NCBI GenBank assembly: GCA_902627735.1
Contig: CACOKI010000002.1
Coordinates: 36,673-100,672 of the forward strand
Reading direction: 5' to 3'
Origin: an uncultured Pelagibacteraceae bacterium
Lineage (GTDB): Bacteria; Pseudomonadota; Alphaproteobacteria; Pelagibacterales; Pelagibacteraceae
DNA length: 64,000 nucleotides
The number at the start of each line of letters is the position of its first letter. The stretch's first letter is position 1. This document shows, piece by piece, positions 29,229 to 40,555 of this stretch. A program made the translations under genes and the position numbers. The notes beneath the pieces are model-generated. The model was not told the DNA's origin, ran no database searches, and saw nothing but the letters and a program-made list of their open reading frames with translations.

Positions 29229-30920
29229 TTAGAATAGTCCTTCAATCTCACCTTTTTTATTAAGTTTTATTGAGTCAGCAGCTGGAACTCTAGGTAAGCC
29301 TGGCATTGTCATTATTGACCCACATACAACAACTACAAATTCAGCTCCCGAAGATAGTCTTACCTCTCTAATTGGTATTTCGTGATTTGAAGGTGCGCCC
29401 TTAAGTTTAGGATCTGTAGAAAAGCTATACTGCGTTTTTGCAATACATACTGGTAGATGTCCATGGCCATTGTTTTCAAAAATTTTTAATTGCTCTTTTA
29501 CTTGATCGCTAGCTGTAATATTACTAGCTTTATAAATTTTTTTGGCAATTAATTCAATTTTATTCCATAATTTAAGATTATCTTTATATAAAAATTGAAA
29601 TTTATTTTTACTTTTTTTATTATTGCAAATCTTAACAATTTTTTTTGCAAGATCTGTTGTTCCTTTACCACCTTTTGCCCAATGTTTACATTCACTTACT
29701 TTAACTTTTAAATTCTCACAAAATTTTAAAACTGTTTTAACTTCTTTTTCAGTATCTAATGCAAAATGATTTATTGCTATAATTGGTTCTAAACCAAATT
29801 GTTTAATATTTGAAATATGTCTTTCTAAGTTTACTAATCCTTTTTTTAATGCCTTTACATCTTCATTTTTTAAATCCTCTTTTTCAACTCCTCCATGCAT
29901 TTTTAGAGCTCTGATAGTAGCAACGATGACTACACAACTTGGAGTGAGACCTGCTTTTCTACATTTAATATTTAAAAATTTTTCAGCACCAAGATCTGCA
30001 CCAAAACCCGCTTCAGTTACAACATAATCTGATAATTTAAGTGCTGTTTTGGTTGCAATAACAGAATTACATCCATGTGCGATATTTGCAAAAGGACCCC
30101 CATGAATTATTGCAGGGTTATTTTCTAAACTTTGAGTTACATTTGGTCTTATCGCCTCTTTTAATAGAACGGTCATTGGACCATGAGCATTTAAATCTCT
30201 TGCGTAAATAGGATTTCCCTCTTTATTGTAGGCGATCGTGATGCTTCCAATTTTTTTTTCTAAATCATTTAAGTCATTAGACAGACAGAATATTGCCATT
30301 ACTTCAGATGCAACGGTAATATCAAAACCATCCACTCTCTTGAAATCTTTAGCTACTCCACTTGTATTAATATCAATAAACCTTAGAGCACGGTCATTCA
30401 TGTCCATCACACGCTTCCATACAATTCTATTTTCATCTATATTCAGCTTATTCCCCCAATAGATATGATTATCAATCATTGCTGACAATAAATTATGAGC
30501 TGATGTTATTGCATGAAAATCACCAGTAAAATGTAAATTTATTTGCTCCATAGGAACAACTTGAGCATAGCCTCCTCCGGCCGCACCACCCTTCATTCCA
30601 AATGATGGGCCTAGACTTGGTTCTCTAAGACAAACAATTGATTTTTTCCCGATTTTATTTAAACCATCACTCAAACCTACTGAGGTTGTGGTTTTTCCTT
30701 CACCAGCTGGTGTAGGAGTAATGGCAGTGACTAAAATCAAATTGCCATCCCTTTTTTTCTTAAGTTTGTCTAAGAATTCAAAATTTATTTTGGCTATATG
30801 TCTACCCATTGGGCTAAAAGCACTGCTTTTATCTGGAACATTGATTTTAGATAAAATTTTATTGATTGGCTTCATTTTAGCTTTTCTTGCTATTTCTATA
30901 TCTGATTTAATTTTTGCCAT
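29229..30920 (-). CDS. fhs: Formate--tetrahydrofolate ligase
   Basis: [71 protein letters not shown]. Confidence 0.97.
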   Translation of the reverse strand: MAKIKSDIEIARKAKMKPINKILSKINVPDKSSAFSPMGRHIAKINFEFLDKLKKKRDGNLILVTAITPTPAGEGKTTTSVGLSDGLNKIGKKSIVCLREPSLGPSFGMKGGAAGGGYAQVVPMEQINLHFTGDFHAITSAHNLLSAMIDNHIYWGNKLNIDENRIVWKRVMDMNDRALRFIDINTSGVAKDFKRVDGFDITVASEVMAIFCLSNDLNDLEKKIGSITIAYNKEGNPIYARDLNAHGPMTVLLKEAIRPNVTQSLENNPAIIHGGPFANIAHGCNSVIATKTALKLSDYVVTEAGFGADLGAEKFLNIKCRKAGLTPSCVVIVATIRALKMHGGVEKEDLKNEDVKALKKGLVNLERHISNIKQFGLEPIIAINHFALDTEKEVKTVLKFCENLKVKVSECKHWAKGGKGTTDLAKKIVKICNNKKSKNKFQFLYKDNLKLWNKIELIAKKIYKASNITASDQVKEQLKIFENNGHGHLPVCIAKTQYSFSTDPKLKGAPSNHEIPIREVRLSSGAEFVVVVCGSIMTMPGLPRVPAADSIKLNKKGEIEGLF

Positions 30921-31042
30921 TTGAAGATTTTATTTAAATATAAAAGCTGATTAGTATCTCTTTTTAGAGGCTTTGGAAATATCTAAAAATTATATATAAA
31001 AAAAATAGGAACTATTTATATTCATTATTATAAAATTCTTAA

Positions 31043-32299
31043 ATGCAAAAATACTCAATATTTAGCTTAATTAAAAACGCCTTTTCTAATCATGAAAAAT
31101 GGGATTTGGCTTGGAAAGACCCATCTCCAAAGAAAGAATATGACGTTGTTATAATTGGTGGTGGAGGTCATGGCTTAGCAACAGCTTATTATTTGGCAAA
31201 AGAACACAAAATTACAAATGTAGCTATAATTGAAAAAGGATGGATTGGTGGAGGAAATATTGGAAGAAATACAACAATCATTAGATCAAATTTTATGTAC
31301 GATGATAATGCAAGATTTAATGAGTTTGGAATGAATTTGTGGAGAAATATGAGCCAAGAATTAAATTTTAATGTCATGTTTTCTCCAAGAGGAATAATAA
31401 ATTTAGCTCATTCTGATGCACAAATGAATGCATATGCTCGTAGAGGTAATTCTATGAGATTAAATGGTATTGATGCTGTTTTACTTAACAGGGAAGAAAT
31501 AAAAAAAATTATTCCTATGGCAGATTTTTCTGAGGATGTTAGATATCCAATTTTTGGTGGATTAGCTCAACCTAGCGCTGGCACTGCAAGACATGATGCT
31601 GTTGCGTGGGGATATGCCCGGCAAGCTGATTCAATGGGTGTAGATATTATTCAAAATTGCGAAGTTACTGGGTTTGATGTTTCAGGTGGAAAAATTCAAG
31701 GAGTGAGAACTTCAAGGGGCGATATTAAAACAAAAAAAATTGGTCTTTGTGTAGCTGGCAGTACAAATGTTTTAGCAGAAAAATTAAATATAACATTGCC
31801 GATTGAGACACATCTTTTACAAGCATGTGTTTCTGAACCAGTAAAACCTGTCTTAGATGGGGTAGTAACTTTTGGTGCAGGACATTTTTATATAAGCCAA
31901 TCAGATAAAGGTGAAATGGTAATGGGTGGAGATTTAGATGGATATAACAGTTATGCTCAAAAAGGAAATTTACCAACAATTCAACATGTATTAACTGGTG
32001 GTATAGCATTGTTTCCTTTTTTAAGTAGGTTGAAAATGCTTAGAACATGGGGAGGTATAATGGACATGTCTATGGATGGATCGCCAATAATTGATAAAAC
32101 TCATATTGATGGATTATATTTAAATTGTGGTTGGTGTTATGGAGGATTTAAATCTGTACCATCATCAGGATGGACTTTCGCTCATACTATTGCTCAAGAT
32201 AGAGTACATGAATTAAATGAGGGTTTCAGTTTAAATAGATTTGCAAAAGGATATTTGTTGGACGAAAAGGGACTTGGAACAAAAACTTGGATTTCGTAA
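31043..32299 (+). CDS. soxB: Sarcosine oxidase / N-methylglutamate dehydrogenase beta-type subunit
   Basis: YDVVIIGGGGHGLATAYYLAKEHKITNVAIIEKGWIGGGNIGRNTTIIRSNF; operon soxBDAG. Confidence 0.9.
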   Translation: MQKYSIFSLIKNAFSNHEKWDLAWKDPSPKKEYDVVIIGGGGHGLATAYYLAKEHKITNVAIIEKGWIGGGNIGRNTTIIRSNFMYDDNARFNEFGMNLWRNMSQELNFNVMFSPRGIINLAHSDAQMNAYARRGNSMRLNGIDAVLLNREEIKKIIPMADFSEDVRYPIFGGLAQPSAGTARHDAVAWGYARQADSMGVDIIQNCEVTGFDVSGGKIQGVRTSRGDIKTKKIGLCVAGSTNVLAEKLNITLPIETHLLQACVSEPVKPVLDGVVTFGAGHFYISQSDKGEMVMGGDLDGYNSYAQKGNLPTIQHVLTGGIALFPFLSRLKMLRTWGGIMDMSMDGSPIIDKTHIDGLYLNCGWCYGGFKSVPSSGWTFAHTIAQDRVHELNEGFSLNRFAKGYLLDEKGLGTKTWIS

Positions 32300-32569
32300 A
32301 TGCTTAATATCAATTGTCCCTACTGTGGAGATAGATCTCAAAAAGAATTTGCTTATGGCGGAGATGCAACAGTAAAAAGACCAGAATTAAATAAAGAAGT
32401 GTCAGATGAAAAATGGAATGAATTTATCTATTTAAGAAAAAGTCCAAGAGGAAAACATATTGAGTTATGGCATCATATTGCTGGTTGTAGACAATGGTTT
32501 AAAGTTCAAAGAGATACAGTCACACACGAAATTTTTAAAACTGCAAAAATGAATGAAGAAATAAAATGA
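32300..32569 (+). CDS. soxD: Sarcosine oxidase / NMG dehydrogenase delta-type subunit
   Basis: MLNINCPYCGDRSQKEFAYGGDA...GCRQWFKVQRDTVTHEI; Cys zinc motif. Confidence 0.92.
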   Translation: MLNINCPYCGDRSQKEFAYGGDATVKRPELNKEVSDEKWNEFIYLRKSPRGKHIELWHHIAGCRQWFKVQRDTVTHEIFKTAKMNEEIK

Positions 32570-35562
32570 GTCAGTCATATCGATTAAAAAATGAAGGTTT
32601 AATAAATAGAAATAAAGAAATAATTTTCAAGTTTAATGGAAAAAAATATAAAGGATATGAAGGAGATACTTTAGCTTCAGCTTTACTTGCAAATGGAGTT
32701 CACTTAGTAGGAAGAAGTTTTAAATATCATAGACCAAGAGGTTTCTTTGGTGCGGGCGTTGATGAACCAAACGCGAAGTTGCAAATCCAATTAAATGGTC
32801 ACTCAGAACCTAATGTAAATGCTACAGAATTTGAATTAGTGGAGGGTGTTGAAGCTAGTAGTCAAAACTGCTGGCCTTCAGTAGAATTTGATATAGGAGC
32901 TGTAAATAATTTTTTGAATAGATTTTTTCCTGCTGGTTTTTATTACAAAACATTTATGTGGCCAAAAAGCTTTTGGTATAAAATTTATGAACCATTTATC
33001 AGAAAAGCGGCTGGACTTGGTATTGCATCTGTGGAGAAAGATAAAGAAAGATATGAACATAAATATGAATATTGTGATTTACTTGTTACTGGATCTGGCC
33101 CTGCTGGTTTATCAAGTGCCTATTCAGCTGCAAAGAATGGAGCAAAAGTTATTTTGGCTGAGGATAAACCAAGGTTTGGCGGGTCATTACTAACAGATGA
33201 TGTAACTATAGATAATTTATCAGGTAAAGACTGGGCAGATAAAATTATTACTGAGCTGAAAGAAATGCCTAACGTGATTGTTAAGAATAGATCACAGGTT
33301 TTTGGTTACTATGATCATAATATGATGGTTATGTTTGAAAGAACAGGGGATCATTTGAATGATAAACCTAAATATACTCCAAGACAAAGGTTATGGTATG
33401 TAAGAGCTAAAGAAGTATTGTTGTCCACAGGTTCAATAGAAAGACCGATAGTCTTTGGAAATAATGATACCCCTGGAGTATTTTTATCAGCTGCAGCAAA
33501 AGAATATATAAAAGTTTATGGAGTTTTGGTTGGTAAAAAACCTTTAATATTTACGAATAATGATAGTGCATATGAAACTGCCTTAGAGTTTAAAAAACAA
33601 GGTATTGAACCTATAATTTTAGATACAAGGGAGGAACAATCATCTGAATTAATAAACAGTGCAAAAAATCAAAATATTCAAATAAAATTTTGTCATGCTG
33701 TAATTGCTGCAAACGGATATAAAAAAGTTAGATCGGCACAAATTGGTAAATTGAATAAAGAGAAAACAGGATTTGAAAATATTCAAACTATTGAATGTGA
33801 TTGTATATGTGTATCAGGATTTTGGACTCCAACAGTCCATCTAGCATCACAATCAGGTAATAAACTTAAGTTTAATGATGATATAGATGCTTTTATTCCT
33901 GATAAATCAAAACAAAACGAAAAATCTGTAGGAGCTTCGAATGGAACTTTTACATTAAAGAAAACTTTAGAGGATGGATTTAAAACTGGATTTGAAGTCT
34001 CGAAAAATATAACTAATAATAACATTTCAACCTCAACTCCAAATTCAAATGAAACTAAGAAAAGTGTACATGATAAATTTTGGTGCTCTCCGTTACCTAA
34101 TGGGAAAAACTACAAACGTTTTGTAGATTTTCAAAATGATGTCGCGGTTTCAGATATTGAAGTTGCTTTACGGGAAGGTTATAGATCAATTGAACATGTT
34201 AAAAGATATACAACATTAGGAATGGCAACCGATCAAGGTCGTACTAGTAATCTTAATGGTCTTCAATTGGTTGCAAATGTTGAAAAAAAAATTGTTCCAC
34301 AAGTTGGCCATACAACTTTCAGACCACCATTTACTCCTATTACGATAGGTACAATTGTTGGAAGAGAAATAGATATGGAATATATGCCAACAAGAAAAAC
34401 GCCAATGCACACATGGCATGAAAAAAATAATGCAGTTTTTGTTGATGCGGGTGCTTGGAAGAGACCAAGATATTACAAACAAGGTAATGAGTCTTTATTT
34501 GAGGCTTCGAAAAGAGAAGCAAAAAATGTTAGAGACCATGTAGGTATTTGTGATGTAACTACTTTAGGAAAAATTGATATTAAAGGACCAGACTCAGCAG
34601 AATTTTTAAATAGAGTTTATACCAATGCATGGTTAAAGCTTCCAATTGGTAAAGCAAGATATGGCGTTATGCTGAGAGAAGATGGAATAGTAATGGATGA
34701 TGGAACTACAACTAGAATTTCTGAAAATCACTATCACATGACAACGACAACAGCACAGGCAGCGAATGTGTTGTCTCATTTGGAATATTATCTTCAAATT
34801 GTTTGGCCAGAGTTAAATGTAAACGTTATATCAACAACCGAGCAATGGGCTGGAGCTGCACTTGCAGGCCCTAAATCAAGAGATGTATTAGCAAAATTAT
34901 TTCCTAATCTTGATGTAACTAATGAATCTCTACCATTTATGGGTTACATGGAAGGAGATTTATTTGGTGTAAAAGCAAGAATATTTAGAATTTCATTTTC
35001 AGGAGAGCTTGCATACGAAATTAATGTTGAGTCTGATTACGGTCTTTATATGTGGGAGAAAATGATCGAAATTGGTAAAGAATTTAATATCCAGCCTTAT
35101 GGAACTGAAGCATTATCAACATTAAGAATCGAAATGGGTCATGTAGCTGGACCTGAACTCGATGGAAGAACTATTCCTTATGACGTTTCTTTAGAAGGTT
35201 TACTGTCAAAGAAAAAAGATTTTATTGGTAAAAGGTCTTTGCAAAAAGAAGCATTTAATAAAAATGATAGGCAAAAAATAGTTGGTCTTGTTCCAACAGA
35301 TAAAAAATCTAGTATACCAGAGGGCTCACATTTAGTTTTAGATAAAAATGCCAAACTTCCGAATCCAAAATTAGGACATGTATCTTCATCTTGTTGGAGT
35401 GTAGAAAATAATAATCCTTTTTCTTTGGCAATAGTAAAAGATGGAAAAAATATGATTGGTAAAAAATTATTTGCAGTATCTCCATTAAAAAATACCGCTA
35501 TAGAGGTTGAAATAATCTCTTCTCATTATGTTGATCATGAAGGAAAGAGAGTTAGATCATGA
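32566..35562 (+). CDS. soxA: Sarcosine oxidase / NMG dehydrogenase alpha-type subunit
   Basis: 998 aa; FKYHRPRGFFGAGVDEPNAKLQ, GSGPAGLSSAYSAAKNGAKVILAEDKPRFGGSL, C-terminal GcvT domain. Confidence 0.92.
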   Translation: MSQSYRLKNEGLINRNKEIIFKFNGKKYKGYEGDTLASALLANGVHLVGRSFKYHRPRGFFGAGVDEPNAKLQIQLNGHSEPNVNATEFELVEGVEASSQNCWPSVEFDIGAVNNFLNRFFPAGFYYKTFMWPKSFWYKIYEPFIRKAAGLGIASVEKDKERYEHKYEYCDLLVTGSGPAGLSSAYSAAKNGAKVILAEDKPRFGGSLLTDDVTIDNLSGKDWADKIITELKEMPNVIVKNRSQVFGYYDHNMMVMFERTGDHLNDKPKYTPRQRLWYVRAKEVLLSTGSIERPIVFGNNDTPGVFLSAAAKEYIKVYGVLVGKKPLIFTNNDSAYETALEFKKQGIEPIILDTREEQSSELINSAKNQNIQIKFCHAVIAANGYKKVRSAQIGKLNKEKTGFENIQTIECDCICVSGFWTPTVHLASQSGNKLKFNDDIDAFIPDKSKQNEKSVGASNGTFTLKKTLEDGFKTGFEVSKNITNNNISTSTPNSNETKKSVHDKFWCSPLPNGKNYKRFVDFQNDVAVSDIEVALREGYRSIEHVKRYTTLGMATDQGRTSNLNGLQLVANVEKKIVPQVGHTTFRPPFTPITIGTIVGREIDMEYMPTRKTPMHTWHEKNNAVFVDAGAWKRPRYYKQGNESLFEASKREAKNVRDHVGICDVTTLGKIDIKGPDSAEFLNRVYTNAWLKLPIGKARYGVMLREDGIVMDDGTTTRISENHYHMTTTTAQAANVLSHLEYYLQIVWPELNVNVISTTEQWAGAALAGPKSRDVLAKLFPNLDVTNESLPFMGYMEGDLFGVKARIFRISFSGELAYEINVESDYGLYMWEKMIEIGKEFNIQPYGTEALSTLRIEMGHVAGPELDGRTIPYDVSLEGLLSKKKDFIGKRSLQKEAFNKNDRQKIVGLVPTDKKSSIPEGSHLVLDKNAKLPNPKLGHVSSSCWSVENNNPFSLAIVKDGKNMIGKKLFAVSPLKNTAIEVEIISSHYVDHEGKRVRS

Positions 35563-36143
35563 TGAATATTTCAGCTCTAAACTTTATTCATAAAATTGGA
35601 AAATTTGGCGATCATAATGGAAAAAATGATGAAACTTTATTAAAAGTCTCTGAATTAAATAAATTATTGATATTTCAAATCGCTAAATTTAAAAATTCTG
35701 ATTTTGATATTTCTAAAATAAAAGTAGATGGATTAAATCTTCCATCATCATTAAAATCATCTTCTAATTCGAATACAAGGGTATTATGGTTTGGGCCTGA
35801 CAATTGGTTAGTTTTTTCATCTGATTTAAATTTAATTGAAAAAGAAAAAAAACAATTTAATGAATTAGACTTTGCTATAACTGATATTTCACATTCAAGA
35901 GCTATAATTGAATTAGAAGGAAATTTGGTTAACGAAGTTTTAAAAAAAGGATGTCCTTTGGATATTAATTCTTTTAAAGAAGGTGATTGTGCAAACTCAG
36001 TTTATAACGGAATAACAGTTACAATTGACTTTGTCTCAGATAATCCTAAAAAAGTAAGAATATCTGGTTTAAGAAGTTTTGGTGAATCTCTTCATCACTC
36101 AATTACTGACTCTTGTTTAGAATTTGGATATAAATCAATTTAG
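35559..36143 (+). CDS. soxG: Sarcosine oxidase / NMG dehydrogenase gamma-type subunit
   Basis: Position in soxBDAG; NTRVLWFGPDNWLVFSSD, AITDISHSRAIIELEG. Confidence 0.85.
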   Translation: MMNISALNFIHKIGKFGDHNGKNDETLLKVSELNKLLIFQIAKFKNSDFDISKIKVDGLNLPSSLKSSSNSNTRVLWFGPDNWLVFSSDLNLIEKEKKQFNELDFAITDISHSRAIIELEGNLVNEVLKKGCPLDINSFKEGDCANSVYNGITVTIDFVSDNPKKVRISGLRSFGESLHHSITDSCLEFGYKSI

Positions 36144-36145
36144 AT

Positions 36146-36994
36146 TTATTTTCGGGTAGCAATATAAACTCCAGTAGATGCAATTAGAAAACCAACAAGA
36201 TCTATTTTAGTTAATATTTCATCAAGAAAAAACCATCCCATAAAAGCAGAAACTGCAGGAATTAAAAAAAATATTGAAACTGTTTTACTTGCAGAATTTT
36301 TTTTGATTAAAAACATTAATATCGTAAAAGCTCCAAAAGAGACTAAAAATATTTGGTGGCTCATAGCTATTATAAAGGTTGTTGAAAAATTTATAAAAGG
36401 TTTTGCAAAAAAAATGACTACTAAAACATGAAATAAACATCCACCAGCAGCTTGATAAAAGTTACTAACTGATAAAGGTAACTTATTACTTAATTTCTTT
36501 TGCCAGATTGTAGACGTAGTAATTGAAATCAAAGCGATTACAGTCGCTACCAAACCTAAAACAGGTATTTTTGAACCCAAATCAAAACCTAAAACTAAAA
36601 TAGCACCAACAAAACCAAGAAGTGCACCAATCCACTGTTTGATTGTAATTTTTTCATTTAAAATAGGGCCACTAAGTACATTTGTTAAAATTGGTTGTAG
36701 AGTTACTATTAAAGCAGCTATTCCAGCAGGCATCCCAATCGAAATAGAAAAAAAAACTCCCCCTAAATAAAATCCGTGAAAAAGAACTCCACTAAGAACC
36801 GACTCTATAAGATTATCTCTTTTGATTGTGATTGAATTTTTTGAGTAAAGACAAAAAAAATAAAATCCAATAGCCACTAAGAAAAATCTAAATGCTAGTG
36901 CAGAAAATGGATCACTATTATCTACAATTGGTTTGGTGGTTATGAAAGCTGATGACCATAACAAAATAAATATAAACGGATAAATTCTGATCAT
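36146..36994 (-). CDS. EamA/DMT-family transporter
   Basis: Track ORF 36146..37036, likelier start Met 36994; FILLWSSAFITTKPIVDNSDPFSALAFRF; ten hydrophobic segments. Confidence 0.85.
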   Translation of the reverse strand: MIRIYPFIFILLWSSAFITTKPIVDNSDPFSALAFRFFLVAIGFYFFCLYSKNSITIKRDNLIESVLSGVLFHGFYLGGVFFSISIGMPAGIAALIVTLQPILTNVLSGPILNEKITIKQWIGALLGFVGAILVLGFDLGSKIPVLGLVATVIALISITTSTIWQKKLSNKLPLSVSNFYQAAGGCLFHVLVVIFFAKPFINFSTTFIIAMSHQIFLVSFGAFTILMFLIKKNSASKTVSIFFLIPAVSAFMGWFFLDEILTKIDLVGFLIASTGVYIATRK

Positions 36995-37129
36995 TTTAGG
37001 TTTTATAAAAAAATTATGCTTACATTTGATTCTCAAATTTAGTTAAATTTGTCCATGAAAATAAAGCTTTTAAAGATTAATTTAAATACTACCTTGAGTT
37101 GTAAATTAAAATGCTTAAAGTTCTTTAAA

Positions 37130-37441
37130 ATGATTTATAAAAAAATAACTTTGGGATTATTTTCTTTGATATTTTTAGGGGCTTGCACAACACCTACAGC
37201 TATGTTGGGACCAGCTTATACTCTAACTTCATCAGGTAATGTGCTTCAAGCAGGTTTCTCTTATGGATCTAGTGAACTTGTTACAATGTATACTGGTAAA
37301 ACACCGATGGAAAATGTAATTGAAATTACTTCAATTGAAAATAATATTCAAAAGAATACTCTTGAAAGTCATGATTTCAAAGCTTTAGTCATAAGTAGAG
37401 TTGAAAAAGCTAACAGAATTTTAAATAACTCTAATCGATAA
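37130..37441 (+). CDS. Putative lipoprotein
   Basis: Track ORF 37049..37441; internal Met 37130 gives MIYKKITLGLFSLIFLGACTTPTAM lipobox. Confidence 0.65.
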   Translation: MIYKKITLGLFSLIFLGACTTPTAMLGPAYTLTSSGNVLQAGFSYGSSELVTMYTGKTPMENVIEITSIENNIQKNTLESHDFKALVISRVEKANRILNNSNR

Positions 37442-37871
37442 TATTTAATTCAATTAAATCTATTTGTTTAGTTTCTTTGCACCATAATTCATAGCTTTCA
37501 CACATTCTCCAGAGATGATCAAATGCTCTTTGAGAAATTTCTAGAGGAAAATGACTTTTTGCATAATACAAATTAGGAAATTGAATTAATTGCTTAATCA
37601 TCATATCTTTCTGTATGTTGAGTAATTTTATTGTTTCATTAGGTATTTTTTTTTTAGTTTTTTTATCTACAAAATTATTTTGCTCTAATTCTTTGAACCA
37701 TTTATCATGGAATTTACCACTACTAACAAGATTATAGGTATCTGAACCAATGAATGTATCAAAAGCATCTAAAGTTGATAAATCAGGATTTTTTTTTTTA
37801 ATTTCTACTATTTCATCATAGATTTTTTTAGCAACAAACAAAATATATGGACGATCTTTAGATTGTTTCAT
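37431..37871 (-). CDS. Hypothetical protein
   Basis: 146 aa ORF immediately following racemase gene on same strand. Confidence 0.55.
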   Translation of the reverse strand: MKQSKDRPYILFVAKKIYDEIVEIKKKNPDLSTLDAFDTFIGSDTYNLVSSGKFHDKWFKELEQNNFVDKKTKKKIPNETIKLLNIQKDMMIKQLIQFPNLYYAKSHFPLEISQRAFDHLWRMCESYELWCKETKQIDLIELNIID

Positions 37872-38618
37872 CTATTTTTTGTATTTTTTCATAGCAGCAT
37901 TAGCTAGAATTAAATTTGGATCTAAAAAAATTTTTGAAGATTTAACAGTTTCAATCGATTTAAAGGCAAAAATTGCTATTGGTAATTCAGTGCAGCCAAG
38001 AATAATTTTTTTACATTTATTTTTGATTAAATAATTTATTGCGGGTTGAATTACTTTAGAGGCTTTTTTAACTTCACCCATTTTTACATATTTAATTGCT
38101 TTATTTACACATCTTTTTTGAAGATTGTTATTTGGAAAAAATAATTCATAGTCATTATCAAAAATTTTATCATAAACTTTAGTTTTTAAAGTACCTTCTG
38201 TTGCCAACAAACCTATTCTAGAATTTTTTTTGCAGTTTTTCTTGGTATGATTGAATACTTCTTTAGGCATATTTATAATTGGAATTTTTATTTTTTTTTG
38301 AAGATCTTGGTACCAATAGTGAGCAGTATTACATGGTATCACAATAAATTTACATTTTGATTTTTCTAATTTTTTACATCCATCAATTAAACTATCTAAT
38401 ACTTTTTCATATTTTCTTTTTGAAGAAATATTTTTTGATTTATCAGAAAGCACACCTGTAGTTTTTCCAATAGACTCTGGTCTTCCAGGGATATTAGATT
38501 TATTATATAGATAAAATAATGGATAATCTTGATCAATCTTTCCTCTGTATTGGATCGCTAATTTATTACAGAAATCCAATCCAGCTTGTGTTCCCATCCC
38601 TCCAAGAATACCAATCAT
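37872..38618 (-). CDS. Aspartate/glutamate racemase family protein
   Basis: MIGILGGMGTQAGLDFCNKL; FIVIPCNTAHYW; IILGCTELPIAI (two catalytic Cys contexts). Confidence 0.9.
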   Translation of the reverse strand: MIGILGGMGTQAGLDFCNKLAIQYRGKIDQDYPLFYLYNKSNIPGRPESIGKTTGVLSDKSKNISSKRKYEKVLDSLIDGCKKLEKSKCKFIVIPCNTAHYWYQDLQKKIKIPIINMPKEVFNHTKKNCKKNSRIGLLATEGTLKTKVYDKIFDNDYELFFPNNNLQKRCVNKAIKYVKMGEVKKASKVIQPAINYLIKNKCKKIILGCTELPIAIFAFKSIETVKSSKIFLDPNLILANAAMKKYKK

Positions 38619-38713
38619 AATTTTAATTTTATCTAGAATAGATTATTGGCTATAAAAATAAACAATTCTTTAAATTATTAAATCGATATAGCCAATAAAT
38701 TATATAATGAAAA

Positions 38714-38920
38714 TTATGCAGTTTTTAAGTTAACTGCTGAAGGACCTTTAGGACCATCTTCAACATCGAAAGTCAAAGCTTGACCCTCATCTAAACCGTT
38801 CATACCAGCATCTCTTACTGCTGAAACATGTACAAACACATCTTTTTCTTTATCTTCTCTTTCAATAAAACCATATCCTTTGGTTGGATTGAACCACTTT
38901 ACTTTTCCTTGTAGACTCAT
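38714..38920 (-). CDS. cspA: Cold-shock protein
   Basis: [31 protein letters not shown]. Confidence 0.97.
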   Translation of the reverse strand: MSLQGKVKWFNPTKGYGFIEREDKEKDVFVHVSAVRDAGMNGLDEGQALTFDVEDGPKGPSAVNLKTA

Positions 38921-39036
38921 ATTTTTTTCTTACTTATTGTTACGTTAATTTATTACTTATAATTAAGTAATTTACGCTTTCTTTAGAATTTTATGACTTT
39001 TGTCAACAAAATAGATGTATTTATGAGTATTTAATC

Positions 39037-39504
39037 TTATTCGTTGCTTATTAGTTTCGTTAAATAAAGCGAATTAACATCAGTTTTGTAATGTGCAAAT
39101 GGCTCACATAATTCAAAATTGCATTTTTTAAATAGTTTTCTTGCTGGCTCAAAAAATTTTCCTGCTCCAGTCTCAATACTTATTCTCTTTATATTTAGTT
39201 TTTTTGCTTCACTTATAAGGTGATTTATTACTTTTATGCCATTTCCTTTATTTCTAAAATTGTCATGAATTCTAATAGATTTAAATTCACCATGCTCCTC
39301 ATTTAAAAACTTTAACGCACCACAACCCATCAATTGGTCATTTTCCCATAAACTCCAGAATTTTATAGAAGATACTTGTAAACCAGGAATATCTAAAACA
39401 TGCGCACTTCCTTCTGGTGATGCTGCTCTAAGTTCGATAAAATGTTTACTAAGAAGTTCGTTAACTTCGGGATGATCAAAATTTCCTTCAACTGATTTAA
39501 TCAT
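39037..39504 (-). CDS. GNAT acetyltransferase
   Basis: WENDQLMGCGALKFLNEEHGEFKSIRIHDNFRNKGNGIKVINHLISEAK. Confidence 0.88.
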   Translation of the reverse strand: MIKSVEGNFDHPEVNELLSKHFIELRAASPEGSAHVLDIPGLQVSSIKFWSLWENDQLMGCGALKFLNEEHGEFKSIRIHDNFRNKGNGIKVINHLISEAKKLNIKRISIETGAGKFFEPARKLFKKCNFELCEPFAHYKTDVNSLYLTKLISNE

Positions 39505-40550
39505 TTGTACAGAGTTGTTATATGACCCATTTTTCTTTTATTTTTTACCTCTTTTTTCAAATAATCAAAGAAAAATTCATTATCATTAAACTTTATTTTT
39601 TTTCTATAAGGCTCTATTTGATCACCTATTAGATTAATCATTTTTGCATTAGATAACTTTTTCAATGGAATTTTTTCAAGTGAGCAAACAGCTCTAATGT
39701 GGTTTTCAAACTGACTTATATTATATGCATTAATGGTCAAATGACCTGAATTATGAACTCTTGGAGCTATTTCATTAACATATAAATTTTCATTTCTATC
39801 TATAAAAAACTCCACACATAAAGTTCCAATATATTTTAATTCCTCAGAAATATTAATTGCCCAATCTTTTGATTGGTTGAATATATCTTTACTAATTTCA
39901 GCTGGTATTTTTGAATATTTTAATATTTGGTCCTCATGAACATTTTCTATTGGTTCATAAACTACATAATTATTACTACCAAATCTTGTGACAATAACTG
40001 AAATTTCTTTTTTAAGTTTTACAAGTTTTTCTAAAATATATTCTTTTGAAAAATCAATTTTCAAAGATTGAATATCTTCAATTCTTTTAATTGGGTATTG
40101 ACCTTTGCCGTCGTATCCTAAAGTAGTTGTTTTTAAAATCCCTGGAATAAAATCTACTAAAGATTCTAATTCTGATTTTTTTTTAACAGATGAATATTTT
40201 GTAGTTCTAATATTTAATTTATTTATAAAATCTTTTTCAGATAATCTATGTTGTATCAATTTATTTATAGAAGGTTTTGGTAAAACAGGTTTTTCTTTAT
40301 TGATTTCATTGAGAGTTTCGTAGGGTATATTTTCAAATTCATAAGTAATTAAATTTACTTTATTAGCAAATTCCAAAATTTTTTTTTTATCATCATATTT
40401 ACCAAATATGAATTCATCACAAAAATTTTGTGCAGGAGCGTTTATATCATCACAATAAACAATTGTTTTAATATTTATCTTTTTAGCTGCAGCTGACAAC
40501 ATACTCCCAAGTTGACCACCACCAATAATACCCAAATATATTTGAGACAT
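39501..40550 (-). CDS. purK: N5-carboxyaminoimidazole ribonucleotide synthase
   Basis: IGIIGGGQLGSMLSAAAKKINI; FVDRNENLYVNEIAPRVHNSGHLTINA-like ATP-grasp. Confidence 0.95.
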   Translation of the reverse strand: MSQIYLGIIGGGQLGSMLSAAAKKINIKTIVYCDDINAPAQNFCDEFIFGKYDDKKKILEFANKVNLITYEFENIPYETLNEINKEKPVLPKPSINKLIQHRLSEKDFINKLNIRTTKYSSVKKKSELESLVDFIPGILKTTTLGYDGKGQYPIKRIEDIQSLKIDFSKEYILEKLVKLKKEISVIVTRFGSNNYVVYEPIENVHEDQILKYSKIPAEISKDIFNQSKDWAINISEELKYIGTLCVEFFIDRNENLYVNEIAPRVHNSGHLTINAYNISQFENHIRAVCSLEKIPLKKLSNAKMINLIGDQIEPYRKKIKFNDNEFFFDYLKKEVKNKRKMGHITTLYK

Positions 40551-40555
40551 ATATT

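Noticed and set aside
30921-31042. Looked for a glycine or SAM riboswitch in the divergent fhs/soxB spacer
   Set aside because: No conserved core recognised by eye; an Infernal/Rfam scan would be needed.
31725-34522. Several minus ORFs (94, 60, 80, 88, 60 aa) antisense to soxB/soxA
   Set aside because: No homology signal; explained by antisense of the sox operon.
37431-38618. Racemase plus 146-aa orphan as a possible toxin-antitoxin pair
   Set aside because: Racemase motifs are clear and the orphan shows no toxin or antitoxin features.
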